Positions 47,899-57,300 of a stretch of DNA of 64,000 nucleotides are shown piece after piece. The position numbers and the translations under genes were made by a program. Where the stretch lies: the NCBI RefSeq assembly GCF_006494775.1, contig NZ_CP041146.1, positions 1,426,001 through 1,490,000 on the forward strand, written 5' to 3'. A model generated the notes under the pieces. It was not told where the DNA came from, ran no database searches, and saw only the letters and a list, made by a program, of their open reading frames with translations. Each line of letters starts with the position of its first letter. Position 1 is the first letter of the stretch. Source of the DNA: Nocardioides humi (GTDB taxonomy: Bacteria > Actinomycetota > Actinomycetes > Propionibacteriales > Nocardioidaceae).

Positions 47899-48750
47899 GT
47901 GACCACCACCCCGAGCACCACCCGGCTCGCCGTCCTCATCGACGCCGACAACACCTCGCCCAAGCACGTCAGCGCGCTGCTCGAGGAGCTGGCGACGTAC
48001 GGCGTGGCCACGGTCAAGCGCGCCTACGGCGACTGGACCACGCCGCAGCTCGGCGGCTGGAAGGCCGAGCTGAACCGGCACGCCATCGTCCCGGTGCAGC
48101 AGTTCGCGTACACGACGGGCAAGAACGCGACGGACTCGGCGCTGATCATCGACGCGATGGACCTGCTCTACTCCGGCAACCTGGAGGCGTTCGCCCTGGT
48201 GTCGAGCGACAGCGACTTCACCCGGCTGGCGACCCGGCTGCGGGAGTCCGGCAAGACCGTCTACGGGCTGGGGCTGCGCAAGACGCCGCAGTCGCTGGTC
48301 GCCGCGTGCGACACCTTCATCTACCTCGAGGTGCTCGGCAGGGGCGCCGTCGGCGGGCCGGAGGAGGGTGCCGAGGAGGGCGCGGAGCCGGCCGCCCCGC
48401 TGCCCAACCTGCAGAGCCTGCTCAGCCGGGCCGTCAACGCGACCTCGGACGACGACGGCTGGTCCCACCTCAGCGCCATCGGCAAGTACCTCCGCTCGGC
48501 CGACTCCTCCTTCGACCCGCGGCTGTACGGCGCCGCGAAGCTCGCCACGCTCGTCGAGGGCCAGGCCTACCTGACCACCACCGGATCCGGCTCCGGCGTG
48601 AAGGTCGGGCTCAAGGGGCAGACGACGCCGGTGACGAAGCCGGTGACGAAGCCGGTGGCGAAGGCGGTGACGCGGACGGCCACGGCGACGAGGACGACGG
48701 CGGCGAAGACGGCGAGCAAGAGGACGACGAGGAAGGCCGCCGGCTCCTGA
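47899..48750 (+). CDS. NYN-domain (LabA/DUF88) protein with OST-HTH domain and basic tail
   Basis: 283 residues in three parts. Residues 1-150 are a PIN-like NYN fold with the acidic residues of a nuclease site (VLIDADNTSPKH, SALIIDAMDLLYSG, LVSSDSDFTRLATRLRESGK). Residues about 165-235 look like an OST-HTH/LOTUS RNA-binding domain (LLSRAVNATSDDDGWSHLSA, YLRSADSSFDPRLYG). The last 40 are a Lys/Thr/Ala-rich tail with VTKP repeats, similar to histone H1-like tails. GTG start; CATGAT six bases before it could be a leaderless -10. RNase activity is predicted, not shown. Confidence 0.85.
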   Translation: MTTTPSTTRLAVLIDADNTSPKHVSALLEELATYGVATVKRAYGDWTTPQLGGWKAELNRHAIVPVQQFAYTTGKNATDSALIIDAMDLLYSGNLEAFALVSSDSDFTRLATRLRESGKTVYGLGLRKTPQSLVAACDTFIYLEVLGRGAVGGPEEGAEEGAEPAAPLPNLQSLLSRAVNATSDDDGWSHLSAIGKYLRSADSSFDPRLYGAAKLATLVEGQAYLTTTGSGSGVKVGLKGQTTPVTKPVTKPVAKAVTRTATATRTTAAKTASKRTTRKAAGS

Positions 48751-48810
48751 CCGTCACGACGCAGGGCTGGAGCAGGGTCGCCTGCGGCTCAGCTGCGGGT
48801 CGCCCAGCCC

Positions 48811-48924
48811 GCTGTAACACGTCGTTCGCCGACCTACCAGCCCCATGACATCGGTCGAGCAGCCTCGTAGGCGGCTGCTACAGCAGGCATGGGGCGGCTA
48901 GAGCGGCGAACGACGTGTTACAGC
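48811..48924. repeat. Palindromic element between convergent NYN and hemE genes
   Basis: Perfect 21-base inverted repeat (48811-48831 and 48904-48924; arm begins GCTGTAACACGTCGTTCGCC) bounding 72 bases. The next 16 bases inside each arm also match in part, and the core has a further stem (AGCAGCC with GGCTGCT). It could serve as a two-way terminator, but its length and perfect outer arms also fit a small palindromic mobile element. No coding capacity. Confidence 0.8.
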
Positions 48925-48987
48925 GCGTCTCCCGCCCGCCGGCCGAACACTCCGGCCGAGACCGAGAGAGCCACCAGCAGGACCGAG

Positions 48988-50043
48988 TCAGTCCAGCGGG
49001 TACGACTGCACGAACTCCGTCAGCCGCGCCAGCTGGTCCGGGTCCGTGCTGGGGATGACCCCGTGGCCGAGGTTGAACACGTGCCCGCGCGCGGCCCGGC
49101 CGGCCTCGATGATCGCCGCAGCCCGCTCGGTCATCACCTCGGTCGGCGCGAACACGAGCGTCGGGTCGAGGTTGCCCTGCACCGACCGGTCCCCCACGAC
49201 CGGGATCGCCCGCTCGAGCGGGGTGCGCCAGTCGACCCCGACCACGTCGGCGCCGGCCTCGCCCATGAGGTCGAGCAGGTTCGTCGTACCCACGCCGAAG
49301 TGGATGCGCGGCACCCCGAGCCCGCCGATGCGGGCGAGCACCCGGGCGGAGTGGGGCTGCACGAACCGCACGTAGTCGTCGGGCGTGAGCGCCCCGGCCC
49401 AGGAGTCGAAGAGCTGCACGGCCGAGGCACCCGCCGCGACCTGGGTCTCGAGGAACACCGCGGAGATGTCGGCGATCTTGCGCATCAGCGCGTCCCACAC
49501 GTCGGGGGCACCGAACATCAGCGCCTTCGTCTTGGCGTGCTCCTTGGACGGCCCGCCCTCGACGAGGTACGACGCCACGGTGAACGGCGCGCCCGCGAAC
49601 CCGATCAGCGGCGTGCCCCCGTTGATCCCGGCGAGCTCGCCGACCAGCCCGTCGACCGCCTGGCTCACGTACGGAAGCTGCTCCGGGGTCAGCGACGGGA
49701 TCGCCGCGACGTCCTCGAGCGTGCGCACCGGGTCGGCGACGACCGGCCCGACGCCCGGGACGATGTCGAGGTCCACGCCGACGGCCTTCAGCGGCAGCAC
49801 GATGTCGGAGAAGAAGATGGCGGCGTCCACGCCGTACCGGCGCACGGGCTGGAGGGTGATCTCGGTGATCAGCTCCGCGTTCATGCACGAGTCGAGCATG
49901 GCGACGCCCTCGCGCACCTCGAGGTACTCCGGCAGCGAGCGTCCGGCCTGCCGCATGAACCACACCGGCGTGTGGGGCACGGGCTCCCCGCGGGCGGCCT
50001 TGAGGAATGCGCTGTCCTGGAGTGCGGTGCTGCCGGTGGTCAC
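48988..50043 (-). CDS. hemE: Uroporphyrinogen decarboxylase
   Basis: Decarboxylates uroporphyrinogen III to coproporphyrinogen III in heme synthesis. 351 residues. [56 protein letters not shown] with the catalytic-pocket residues, and [19 protein letters not shown] are diagnostic. GTG start; divergent from the DUF3000 gene over a 69-base gap. Confidence 0.97.
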   Translation of the reverse strand: MTTGSTALQDSAFLKAARGEPVPHTPVWFMRQAGRSLPEYLEVREGVAMLDSCMNAELITEITLQPVRRYGVDAAIFFSDIVLPLKAVGVDLDIVPGVGPVVADPVRTLEDVAAIPSLTPEQLPYVSQAVDGLVGELAGINGGTPLIGFAGAPFTVASYLVEGGPSKEHAKTKALMFGAPDVWDALMRKIADISAVFLETQVAAGASAVQLFDSWAGALTPDDYVRFVQPHSARVLARIGGLGVPRIHFGVGTTNLLDLMGEAGADVVGVDWRTPLERAIPVVGDRSVQGNLDPTLVFAPTEVMTERAAAIIEAGRAARGHVFNLGHGVIPSTDPDQLARLTEFVQSYPLD

Positions 50044-50112
50044 GGGCCCAGCGTGTCAGGTCAACGGCGTGGGACGCACATCGATCCGGCCCGGGGGTCC
50101 TAGGGTGGGCCC

Positions 50113-50727
50113 ATGGTCGCCCGCCAGGAGATGAACCAGGGGTCCGGCGCGGCCGGCACTCCCCCCGAGTTCACCCGTGCGGTCGCGGGCCTGCGGGCGG
50201 CGGCGTTCCGCCCCGAGGTGTTCTGCGAGGAGATGCCGGCGCCGCAGCGGATCGCGCCGTACGCCGCGGCGCTCTCCGCCGACGTGACCGTGGACGACGA
50301 CGAGGTCGCCACCGGGCGGCTGGTCCTGCTCCACGACCCGGCCGGCAACGACGCCTGGGAGGGCACCTTCCGCTGCGTGGCCTACTGCCGCGCCGAGATC
50401 GACCACGAGCTGGCGACCGACCCCCTGCTCACCGACGTCGGCTGGACCTGGCTCACCGACGCCCTGACGGCCCACGGCGCCGAGCACGTCGCCGTCTCCG
50501 GCACGGTCACCCGGGTGGCGACCGAGAGCTACGGGTCGATGGCCGACGAGCCGGGCAGCGCGCAGCTGGAGATCCGGGCGTCCTGGACCCCCGTCGACCC
50601 GGGCGACCTGGCCACCCACGCCGAGGCCTGGGGCGAGTTGCTGTGCACCGCCGGCGGGCTCGAGCCGGTGCCCGACGGGATCGCGGTGATGCCGGCCCGG
50701 CGCGGCCAGCGGGGCGGCGCCGGTTGA
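50113..50727 (+). CDS. DUF3000 family protein
   Basis: 204 residues, an actinobacterial family of unknown function usually encoded next to RNase D, as here. Conserved stretches include FTRAVAGLRAAAFRPEVFCE, PAPQRIAPYAAALSADVTVD, GRLVLLHDPAGNDAWEGTFR and DPLLTDVGWTWLTDAL. TAGGGT at 50101-50106, six bases before the ATG with no ribosome site, suggests a leaderless message. The stop forms TGATG with rnd, so the two are translationally coupled. Confidence 0.9.
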   Translation: MVARQEMNQGSGAAGTPPEFTRAVAGLRAAAFRPEVFCEEMPAPQRIAPYAAALSADVTVDDDEVATGRLVLLHDPAGNDAWEGTFRCVAYCRAEIDHELATDPLLTDVGWTWLTDALTAHGAEHVAVSGTVTRVATESYGSMADEPGSAQLEIRASWTPVDPGDLATHAEAWGELLCTAGGLEPVPDGIAVMPARRGQRGGAG

Positions 50728-52055
50728 TGGCGCAGGCCCCGAGCGCCCAGCCGACCCCCGAGGAGGAGCAGCCGGTCGAGTTGCTGACCCTCTCCGACGG
50801 TCTGCCGCCGGTCATCGAGACGCCGGACGCGCTCGCCGCCTACTGCGCGGCGCTCGCCGCCGGGTCCGGACCGGTGGCGATCGACGCCGAGCGCGCGTCC
50901 GGCTACCGGTACTCCAACCGCGCCTACCTCATCCAGGTCAAGCGCGACGGCGCCGGCATCGGCCTGATCGACCCGATCCCCTTCGGCGACCTCGCGCCGC
51001 TCGCCGAGGCGATCGGCGACGCGGAGTGGATCCTGCACGCCGCGACGCAGGACCTCCCCTGCCTCGCCGAGGTCGGGCTGCGGCCGGTCGCGCTGTTCGA
51101 CACCGAGCTCGCCGGACGGCTGCTGAACTACCCCCGGGTCGGGCTCGCGACCCTCGTCGAGACGCTGCTGGACCGCCACCTGCGCAAGGAGCACTCCGCC
51201 GTCGACTGGTCGACCCGCCCGCTGCCCGAGCCCTGGCTGGAGTACGCCGCCCTCGACGTCGAGGTGCTGGTCGAGCTCCGCGACCTGCTGGCCGCCCAGC
51301 TCGAGGAGGCCGGCAAGGCCGACTGGGCGCGGCAGGAGTTCGAGCACGTCCGCGGGTTCGAGCCGGTGGTGCGGGTCGACGCGTGGCGGCGTACGTCGGG
51401 CCTGCACAAGGTCCGCGGCCGCCGCACCCTCGCCGCGGTGCGGGCCCTGTGGGAGACCCGCGACCGGATCGCCCGCGAGCGCGACGTCACGCCGGGACGG
51501 CTGATCCCCGACACCGCGATCATCGCCGCGGCGACCGCGATGCCGACCACACGCGGCGCGCTGCTCGGCACGTCCGGCTTCCACGGCCGCGGTGCCGCAC
51601 GCCACGCCCGCGAGTGGCTGGCGGCGATCCAGGAGGCCGCCGAGCTGCCCGAGGACGCGCTGCCCACGCGGACCACCCACGGCGACGGCCCGCCGGCGCC
51701 GCGGACCTGGGCCGACAAGGACCCCGTCGCCGCCCGCCGGCTCGAGCTCGCGCGGGCCGCCATGAGCGCACTGGCCGAGGAGCACGACGTACCGCTGGAG
51801 AACCTGCTCACCCCCGACAGCCTGCGCCGGGTGATGTGGACCCCGCCGCGGACGCGTGACTCGGTCGACCTGCTGGAGGCGGTCATCGACCAGCTCCGCG
51901 GATTGGGCGCGCGCAGCTGGCAGATCGGGCTCACCGCGCCCGCGCTGACCCGCGCGATCCTCGATGCCGAGGCGACCTCGGCGAAGACGCGTCAGTCGCC
52001 GTCGGTGGCCGACGGCGAGGAGCCGTCCGACGGCGCGTCCGACGGCTCCTCGTAG
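50727..52055 (+). CDS. rnd: Ribonuclease D family exonuclease with HRDC domains
   Basis: 442 residues. DEDD exonuclease core: Exo I in VAIDAERASGYRYSNRAYLI, Exo II near LHAATQDLPCLAEVGL, Exo III Y-x3-D in EYAALDVEVLVELRDLL. The HRDC region follows (ALWETRDRIARERDVTPGRL), then a second helical repeat. 3'-to-5' trimming of structured RNA such as tRNA precursors is the family role. The last 21 codons overlap the end of the opposing solute-binding protein gene by 64 bases. Confidence 0.92.
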   Translation: MAQAPSAQPTPEEEQPVELLTLSDGLPPVIETPDALAAYCAALAAGSGPVAIDAERASGYRYSNRAYLIQVKRDGAGIGLIDPIPFGDLAPLAEAIGDAEWILHAATQDLPCLAEVGLRPVALFDTELAGRLLNYPRVGLATLVETLLDRHLRKEHSAVDWSTRPLPEPWLEYAALDVEVLVELRDLLAAQLEEAGKADWARQEFEHVRGFEPVVRVDAWRRTSGLHKVRGRRTLAAVRALWETRDRIARERDVTPGRLIPDTAIIAAATAMPTTRGALLGTSGFHGRGAARHAREWLAAIQEAAELPEDALPTRTTHGDGPPAPRTWADKDPVAARRLELARAAMSALAEEHDVPLENLLTPDSLRRVMWTPPRTRDSVDLLEAVIDQLRGLGARSWQIGLTAPALTRAILDAEATSAKTRQSPSVADGEEPSDGASDGSS

Positions 52056-53392
52056 TCGGGGTCGAGCAGGGTCCGCGACTTCTCGTCGATGGCCCGCAGC
52101 GCCTCCTGGAGGTCGCCGATGTCGGGCGTGGTCAGCAGTGTCTCGATGTCCGGGTCGACCAGCTCGCGCAGCTCACTGCCCTGGCTCATCAGCGGCGGCA
52201 GCACGATCGAGCGCATCACCGCGTTGAACACGCCCGCGTGCTCGGGCGCCCGCCCGGGCTGGAGGAAGTCGTCGGAGAAGGCGACCGTGAGCTTGGCCGG
52301 CTGCACGTAGCCCGTGCCGGCCACCCGCGCCAGCGCCTCGTCGCTCACCAGATAGCTCAGCACGTTGGCCGACGCGTCCGTGCGCGCCGGCCCGTTGGGC
52401 GCGATGCAGATGGCGTCGAGGTCGGCCACCGTCTGCGGCGAGCCGAGCGACGGCATCGGCATCACGTCGAAGCTGAGGCCCTCGGTCGCCCGCAGCTCGG
52501 GGGTCATCGAGCGGAAGCCGGCGATCATCGCGAGCTTGCCGCGCTGGAACCACTCCACGGCGGAGCGTCGCTCCAGCTGCTGGGAGCTGAGGGTCAGCCG
52601 CGGGTCGCGGAGCAGCTCGAGGGTACGCCGCAGCGCGTCGGTCGAGCCGTCCTCGCCGAGCGCGAGGCTGGCCGGGTCGCCGTCGTTGTCGAACAGCTGG
52701 CCGCCGCCGGAGTAGACGAACGGGGCCAGGCCCCGCAGCGTGGGGTCGATGTAGATGCCGCGGGTGTTGCGGCGCGGCCGGCTCCCGAACTCCGCGGCGG
52801 CGCGGAACTCGGCGAAGTTCCAGCCCGTGTGGTCGCCCCGGGGCACCGGCAGGCCCTCGGCCTCCATCGCCTCGAAGTCGATGAGGTCGGTGTTGTAGTA
52901 GATGACCATCGGCGACGCGGCGTACGGCATGCACTGCAGGTCGTCCTCGATCGAGAACGCCGACACGGCGTCACGGGCGAAGTCGTCGCCGATCGGGATC
53001 TCCCGCTCGTTGATCAGGTCGAGGAGCGGCACGTTGCGCTTCTCCGCGACCGTCTGGGCCAGCTCGCCGCGCGGCAGCAGATAGAGGTCGGGCTTCGCCT
53101 CGTCGCTGCGCATCGCGTCGAGCATCGCGTCGGCGTCCGGCCAGGAGACGATGGCGACGCTGGTGTCCTTGCTGCTGGCGTTGTAGGCGTCGACGACCGT
53201 CTGGTACGCCGCGATCTCCTGCTCGCTGCCCCACACCGCGAGCTCGAGCTCGGTCTTGGCGGCGGCCGGCGGCTTGGGCCGGGTGGCCGGCTGCTGCTGC
53301 TCGGTGCCGCTCGCGAGCGCGATCATGCCGACGAGGACCGCCAGCGCGACCCCGACCACGACTGCACCCGTCCGCCACGTGAACCGACCCAC
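51992..53392 (-). CDS. Extracellular solute-binding protein, membrane-anchored (SBP_bac_1-like)
   Basis: 466 residues. The N-terminal hydrophobic helix (VVVGVALAVLVGMIALASG) lacks a lipobox Cys, so it is probably a signal anchor. The body resembles sugar-type binding proteins (TELELAVWGSEQEIAAYQTV, MVIYYNTDLIDFEAMEAEGL, WNFAEFRAAAEFG, WFQRGKLAMIAGFRSM, NVLSYLVSDEALARVA). The C-terminal tail is Ser/Asp/Pro-rich. No permease or ATPase genes accompany it. TAGGGT (53400-53405 on the minus strand) lies seven bases before the GTG, suggesting a leaderless start. Overlaps rnd tail to tail. Confidence 0.85.
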   Translation of the reverse strand: MGRFTWRTGAVVVGVALAVLVGMIALASGTEQQQPATRPKPPAAAKTELELAVWGSEQEIAAYQTVVDAYNASSKDTSVAIVSWPDADAMLDAMRSDEAKPDLYLLPRGELAQTVAEKRNVPLLDLINEREIPIGDDFARDAVSAFSIEDDLQCMPYAASPMVIYYNTDLIDFEAMEAEGLPVPRGDHTGWNFAEFRAAAEFGSRPRRNTRGIYIDPTLRGLAPFVYSGGGQLFDNDGDPASLALGEDGSTDALRRTLELLRDPRLTLSSQQLERRSAVEWFQRGKLAMIAGFRSMTPELRATEGLSFDVMPMPSLGSPQTVADLDAICIAPNGPARTDASANVLSYLVSDEALARVAGTGYVQPAKLTVAFSDDFLQPGRAPEHAGVFNAVMRSIVLPPLMSQGSELRELVDPDIETLLTTPDIGDLQEALRAIDEKSRTLLDPDYEEPSDAPSDGSSPSATDGD

Positions 53393-53439
53393 GGCGGCAA
53401 CCCTACCGGCCGGTCACAGCCTCGGCTCTGCCGGTCGTT

Positions 53440-53605
53440 CTAGTAGTGTGTCGCGGCTAGAGCGTGGTGTTGGAGGTGTCCAGGTGCGTACATCGCAAGG
53501 CGGCGGAGCGACGGCATACCGGGTTGTCTGCCGAGCTTCGCCAACGCGGCGAGGTGCGTGCCTGGGCGACTCCCAGCCCGCGTTCTAGCTGCGACGCGCT
53601 ACTAG
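53440..53605. repeat. Repeat family A, long form with terminal inverted repeats
   Basis: 166 bases bounded by 25-base inverted repeats (53440-53464 and 53581-53605, 21 of 25 matching, all four differences transitions; left arm starts CTAGTAGTGTGTCGCGGCTA). The interior 53505-53570 is related to the copies at 8525-8615 and, less so, 5790-5879, for example GGCATACCGGGT then GTCTG. No coding capacity for a transposase, so it is MITE-like. Its right end carries part of the TAGGCT box of the next gene. Confidence 0.8.
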
Positions 53606-53614
53606 GCTGTTCGG

Positions 53615-54214
53615 GTGTCCGAGCACCGGCGTCACCACCGCCCCGCGCCGCGGGAGGCCGCGTTCTTCGACGAGTACGCCGACGGCGCCGACCCCGCCCT
53701 GCTCACCGAGGCCGCCGAGCGCGCCGCCGTCCTCCTCGTCCGCGGTGCGCGCTCCAGCGAGGACGCCGGCGTCTCCGAGCGGCTGGTCCACCTCGCCGAC
53801 ACCGAGGGCATCGAGGCCATCGCGGAGGTCTGGTCCCACGCCGCCGCCGACACGCTCGCCGGCTGCCTGTGGCGGCTGTACCTGCTCCGGTCCTGGGTGT
53901 ACGCCGACCCGGCCGGCGTCGCCCGCCAGTTCGAGGCCGGCCGCGGCCGCGCCGAGTTCGCCCGCGTCGTCGCCGGTGTCGCCGACCCGCCCGGCCCCGA
54001 CGAGCTGCGCGGCATGGTCGACGAGGTCCTCCGCGGCATCGCCGAGCGCGAGTTCGCCGACGTCCTCCTCCGCGCCGCCGCCTTCGCCCGGGTCGTCGCC
54101 GCCGGCCGGGCCGGCCTGAGCGAGATCCCCGACGCCGACGTACGCCGCATGCTGGCCCTGGCCGAGCAGCTCGAGGCAGCGGGTCACCTCGAACTCTCAC
54201 GACCACTGGGCTGA
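53615..54214 (+). CDS. Conserved hypothetical helical protein
   Basis: 199 residues, almost entirely predicted helix, rich in Ala, Arg and Glu (ALLTEAAERAAVLLVRGARS, LAGCLWRLYLLRSWVYADPA, GRAEFARVVAGVADPPGPDE). No signal or membrane segment and no motif I recognise. GTG start with TAGGCT (53603-53608) six bases upstream, fitting a leaderless message whose -10 overlaps the end of the repeat at 53440-53605. It converges on hrpA. Confidence 0.7.
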   Translation: MSEHRRHHRPAPREAAFFDEYADGADPALLTEAAERAAVLLVRGARSSEDAGVSERLVHLADTEGIEAIAEVWSHAAADTLAGCLWRLYLLRSWVYADPAGVARQFEAGRGRAEFARVVAGVADPPGPDELRGMVDEVLRGIAEREFADVLLRAAAFARVVAAGRAGLSEIPDADVRRMLALAEQLEAAGHLELSRPLG

Positions 54215-54221
54215 AGGCTCG

Positions 54222-54275
54222 AGAGGTTCCGCCCGTAGGTGATGCAACAGGGCGTCACCTACGGGCGGAGGCTCT
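54222..54275. terminator. Long perfect hairpin after the 53615 gene
   Basis: CCGCCCGTAGGTGA (54229-54242) pairs exactly with TCACCTACGGGCGG (54255-54268) around a 12-base loop. The stem continues outward to 54222/54275 as AGAG-TC with two mismatches, about 21 pairs in all. It starts 8 bases after the stop of the plus-strand gene and is the likely two-way terminator for it and hrpA. Confidence 0.65.
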
Positions 54276-54286
54276 ATAATGGGGAT

Positions 54287-54380
54287 TCGAGCACGCCGGG
54301 TCGCGGCAGCCCCGGGTCCCAACATCTAGCCGCTACGAGCGGCCCTGCGCCGTGAGGCGCTCCCGGCCCGGTGTGCTCGA
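54287..54380. other. Multi-stem structured element between convergent genes
   Basis: TCGAGCACGCCGGG (54287-54300) pairs with CCCGGTGTGCTCGA (54367-54380), 13 of 14. Inside are GCCGCT-ACG-AGCGGC (54329-54343) and GCGCC-GTGA-GGCGC (54347-54360), giving a branched fold. It abuts the hrpA stop. On the plus strand TATAAT (54275-54280) stands seven bases before it, so it could be a small RNA. An hrpA mRNA end structure is equally possible. Confidence 0.45.
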
Positions 54381-57300
54381 TCACAGGGCGTCGAGGGCCT
54401 TGCGGATCCGCACGTCCGAGATCGGGCCGTCGGTGCCGAGCTGCTGGGCCCACAGCGAGACGCGGTACTCCTCCAGCATCCACCGGACCGCCCGCAGACC
54501 CGCGCCCGCGGGCCGGCCCTCGGGGAGGGCGGCGACCCGGGCGAGATAGGCGTCCTGGAGCGGCTGGACGAGGTCCATCCGCTGGCGGTCCTTCGCCAGG
54601 GCGGCGGGCCCGCCGGTCTCGAGGGCGGTACGACGCTCGCGCATCGCCCCGAGCCAGGTGCGGTAGCGGCGCAGCCGCACGGCCCCGGCCTCGCCGACGA
54701 AGCCGTCGTGCACGAGCCGGGCGAGCTGGCCCTGGAGGTCGGTGAGCGCGGGCAGCAGCGGCAGGTCGGCGCGGCCGCTGAGGAGGCGGTCGACCTCGCG
54801 CCAGGCGGCGAGCACGCGGAGCAGCTCGGCGAGCACCTCCCGCGCCCCCGCGGCGGCGGTGGGGCGCAGGGCGGCGAGCAGCGCGTCGTACTCGCTGCGG
54901 GTGCGGACCGGCGGCCGGGCGTCGACGGCGTCGGCCACGACGGCGCGCAGGCAGTCGGCGAGGATCGCCGGCACACCGGAGTACGGCGTCCCGGCGAGGC
55001 CCAGCTTCTCGGCGTTGCCGAGTCCGTCGACCACGCCGTCGAGGGGAGCTTCCCCGAGCGCGAGCAGCAGCAGCCGGACGACACCCTGCCGGTGCCGGGC
55101 GTCGCGCTCGTCGGCGGAGCCGAAGACCTGCAGGCCCACGGTGGCGCCCTCGTCGACCAGGCCGGGGTGGGCCTCGACCTCGTGGCCGGCGCGGGTCCAG
55201 GTGGCGGTCACCGGGATCTCGTCGAAGACCCAGTCGGTCTCGCCGGTGCGCGCGACGCCGGAGTCGGAGGCGACCGCGGCGATCGCCTTGTCGAACTCCG
55301 GCTGCAGCGGCGCCTTGAGCTCGGCGAGCGACTTGCCGCGGCCCTGCACCCTCCCCCGCTCGTCGACCACCCGGTAGCTCGGCTTGAGGTGCTCGGGCAG
55401 GGCGGCGAGGTCCCAGGCGTCGCGCGGGACGTGCACGCCGGTCGTCGAGCGGAGATATCTCTCGAGCGCGGTGAGGAGCGCCTCCTCCCCCGGCGGCACG
55501 GCGGCGAGGAACTCCCGCGCCGTGTTCGGCGCCGGCACGAAGCTGACCCGGAGCGCCTTCGGCAGGCTGCGGATCAGCTCGGTCACCAGCTCCTCGCGCA
55601 GTCCGGGGACGATCCAGGAGAAGTCGTCGTCGTCGACCCGGTTGAGGGTCGCGACGGGGATGTCGATGGTGAGCCCGTCGTCCTTCGCGCCCGGCTCGAA
55701 GTGGTAGCTGATCGGGAACGTGAGGCCGCCCGTGACCGACCACTCCTCGGGGTAGTCCGCCTCCCGGACCTCCTCGGCCGTGTCGTGGGTCAGCATCGTC
55801 GGGTCGAAGGTCAGCAGCTCCGGCTGCTCCCGGCGAGCGTCGCGCCACCAGCGGTCGAAGTGCGCGCCGCTGACGATCCCCTCCGGGACGCGGGCGTCGT
55901 AGAAGTCGAACAGGGTGTGCTCGTCGACGACGAGGTCGCGCCGGCGGGCGCGGTGCTCGAGCTCCTCGGCCTGCTCCAGGAGCCGCTGGTTCTCGCGCAG
56001 GAAGCGGTGCCGGGTGTCCCACTCCCCGTACACCAGCGCGTGCCGGATGAAGATCTCCCGCGACAGCTCGGGATCGACCTTGCCGTAGGAGACGGCGCGG
56101 TCGGCGGCCAGCGGTACGCCGTACAGGGTGACCCGCTCGCGCGCCATCACGGACTGCCGCTTGCGGGACCAGTGCGGCTCGGAGTAGGTCCGCTTCACCA
56201 GGTGGGCGCCGAGCCGCTCGGCCCAGCGGGGGTCGATCGCGGCGTTCTGGCGAGCCCAGAGCCGGCCGGTCTCGACCAGCTCGCCGGCCATCACGAACGG
56301 TGGGTTCCTGCGGGCCAGGCCGGAGCCGGGGAAGATCGCGAACCGGGCGCCCCGCGCGCCGAGGTACTCCCGCGGCCCCGGGCGCCCTTGCCGCCTCTGT
56401 CCCGGCCGTGGCTTCTCCCTCTCCTCCAGCACACCGATGTGGGAGAGCAGGCCGGACAGCAGCGCCTGGTGGATGCCGTCGGCGTCGAGGGTGTCGCCGG
56501 ATGCCTCGAGACGGATGCCCATCTCCTTGGCGACCTGCCGCAGCTGGGCGACGAACTCCTGCCACTCGCGCACCCGCAGGTAGTTGAGGTACTCGCGCTT
56601 GCACATCCGCCGGAACGCGCTGCCCGAGAGCTCCTTCTGCTGCTGGCGCAGGTGGGTCATCAGGTTGAGCCAGCTGAGGAAGTCCGAGCCCTCGGCCTTG
56701 AACCGGGCGTGCAGCTGGTCCGCCTGCGCGCGCTCGGTCGGCCGGTCGGCCCCGGGCCGCTCGCGCGGGTCCTGCAGCGAGAGCGCGGCGACGATGACGA
56801 GGACGTCGCGCACGCAGCCGAGCCGCTCCGCCTCCAGCAGCATCCGGCCCAGCCGCGGGTCGATCGGCAGCCGGGCCAGGCGGCGGCCGACCTTGGTCAG
56901 GTCGCCCTTGGCGGACACCGCGCCGAGCTCCTCGAGCAGCTGGGTGCCGGCCTGCACGTTGCGCCGGTCGGGCGGCTCGACGAACGGGAACCGCTCGATG
57001 TCGCCCAGCCCCAGCGAGGTCATCTGCAGGATCACCGAGGCCAGGTTGGTCCGCAGGATCTCGGGATCGGTGAACTCCGGGCGCGCCTCGAAGTCCTCCT
57101 CGGCGTAGAGCCGGATCGCGATGCCCGCGGCCACCCGGCCGCAGCGGCCGGAGCGCTGGTTGGCCGACGCCTGGCTGATCGGCTCGATGGGCAGGCGCTG
57201 GACCTTGGTCCGGGCGGAGTACCGCGAGATGCGCGCGACGCCGGTGTCGACGACGTACCGGATGCCGGGCACGGTCAGCGACGTCTCCGCGACATTGGTC

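Noticed and set aside
48811..48924. Insertion sequence or CRISPR-like unit
   Set aside because: The element is too short for a transposase and has no repeated spacers; only one copy was recognised in the window.
51992..53392. FepB-type siderophore-binding protein for the importer
   Set aside because: Length, fold pattern and motifs are those of sugar-type SBP_bac_1 proteins, and it lies 49 kb from the importer genes.
54281..54380. tRNA-like gene, suggested by CTCGAATCC on the minus strand and a cloverleaf-like fold
   Set aside because: There is no acceptor stem with anticodon arm of proper length, and the stems do not match tRNA spacing.
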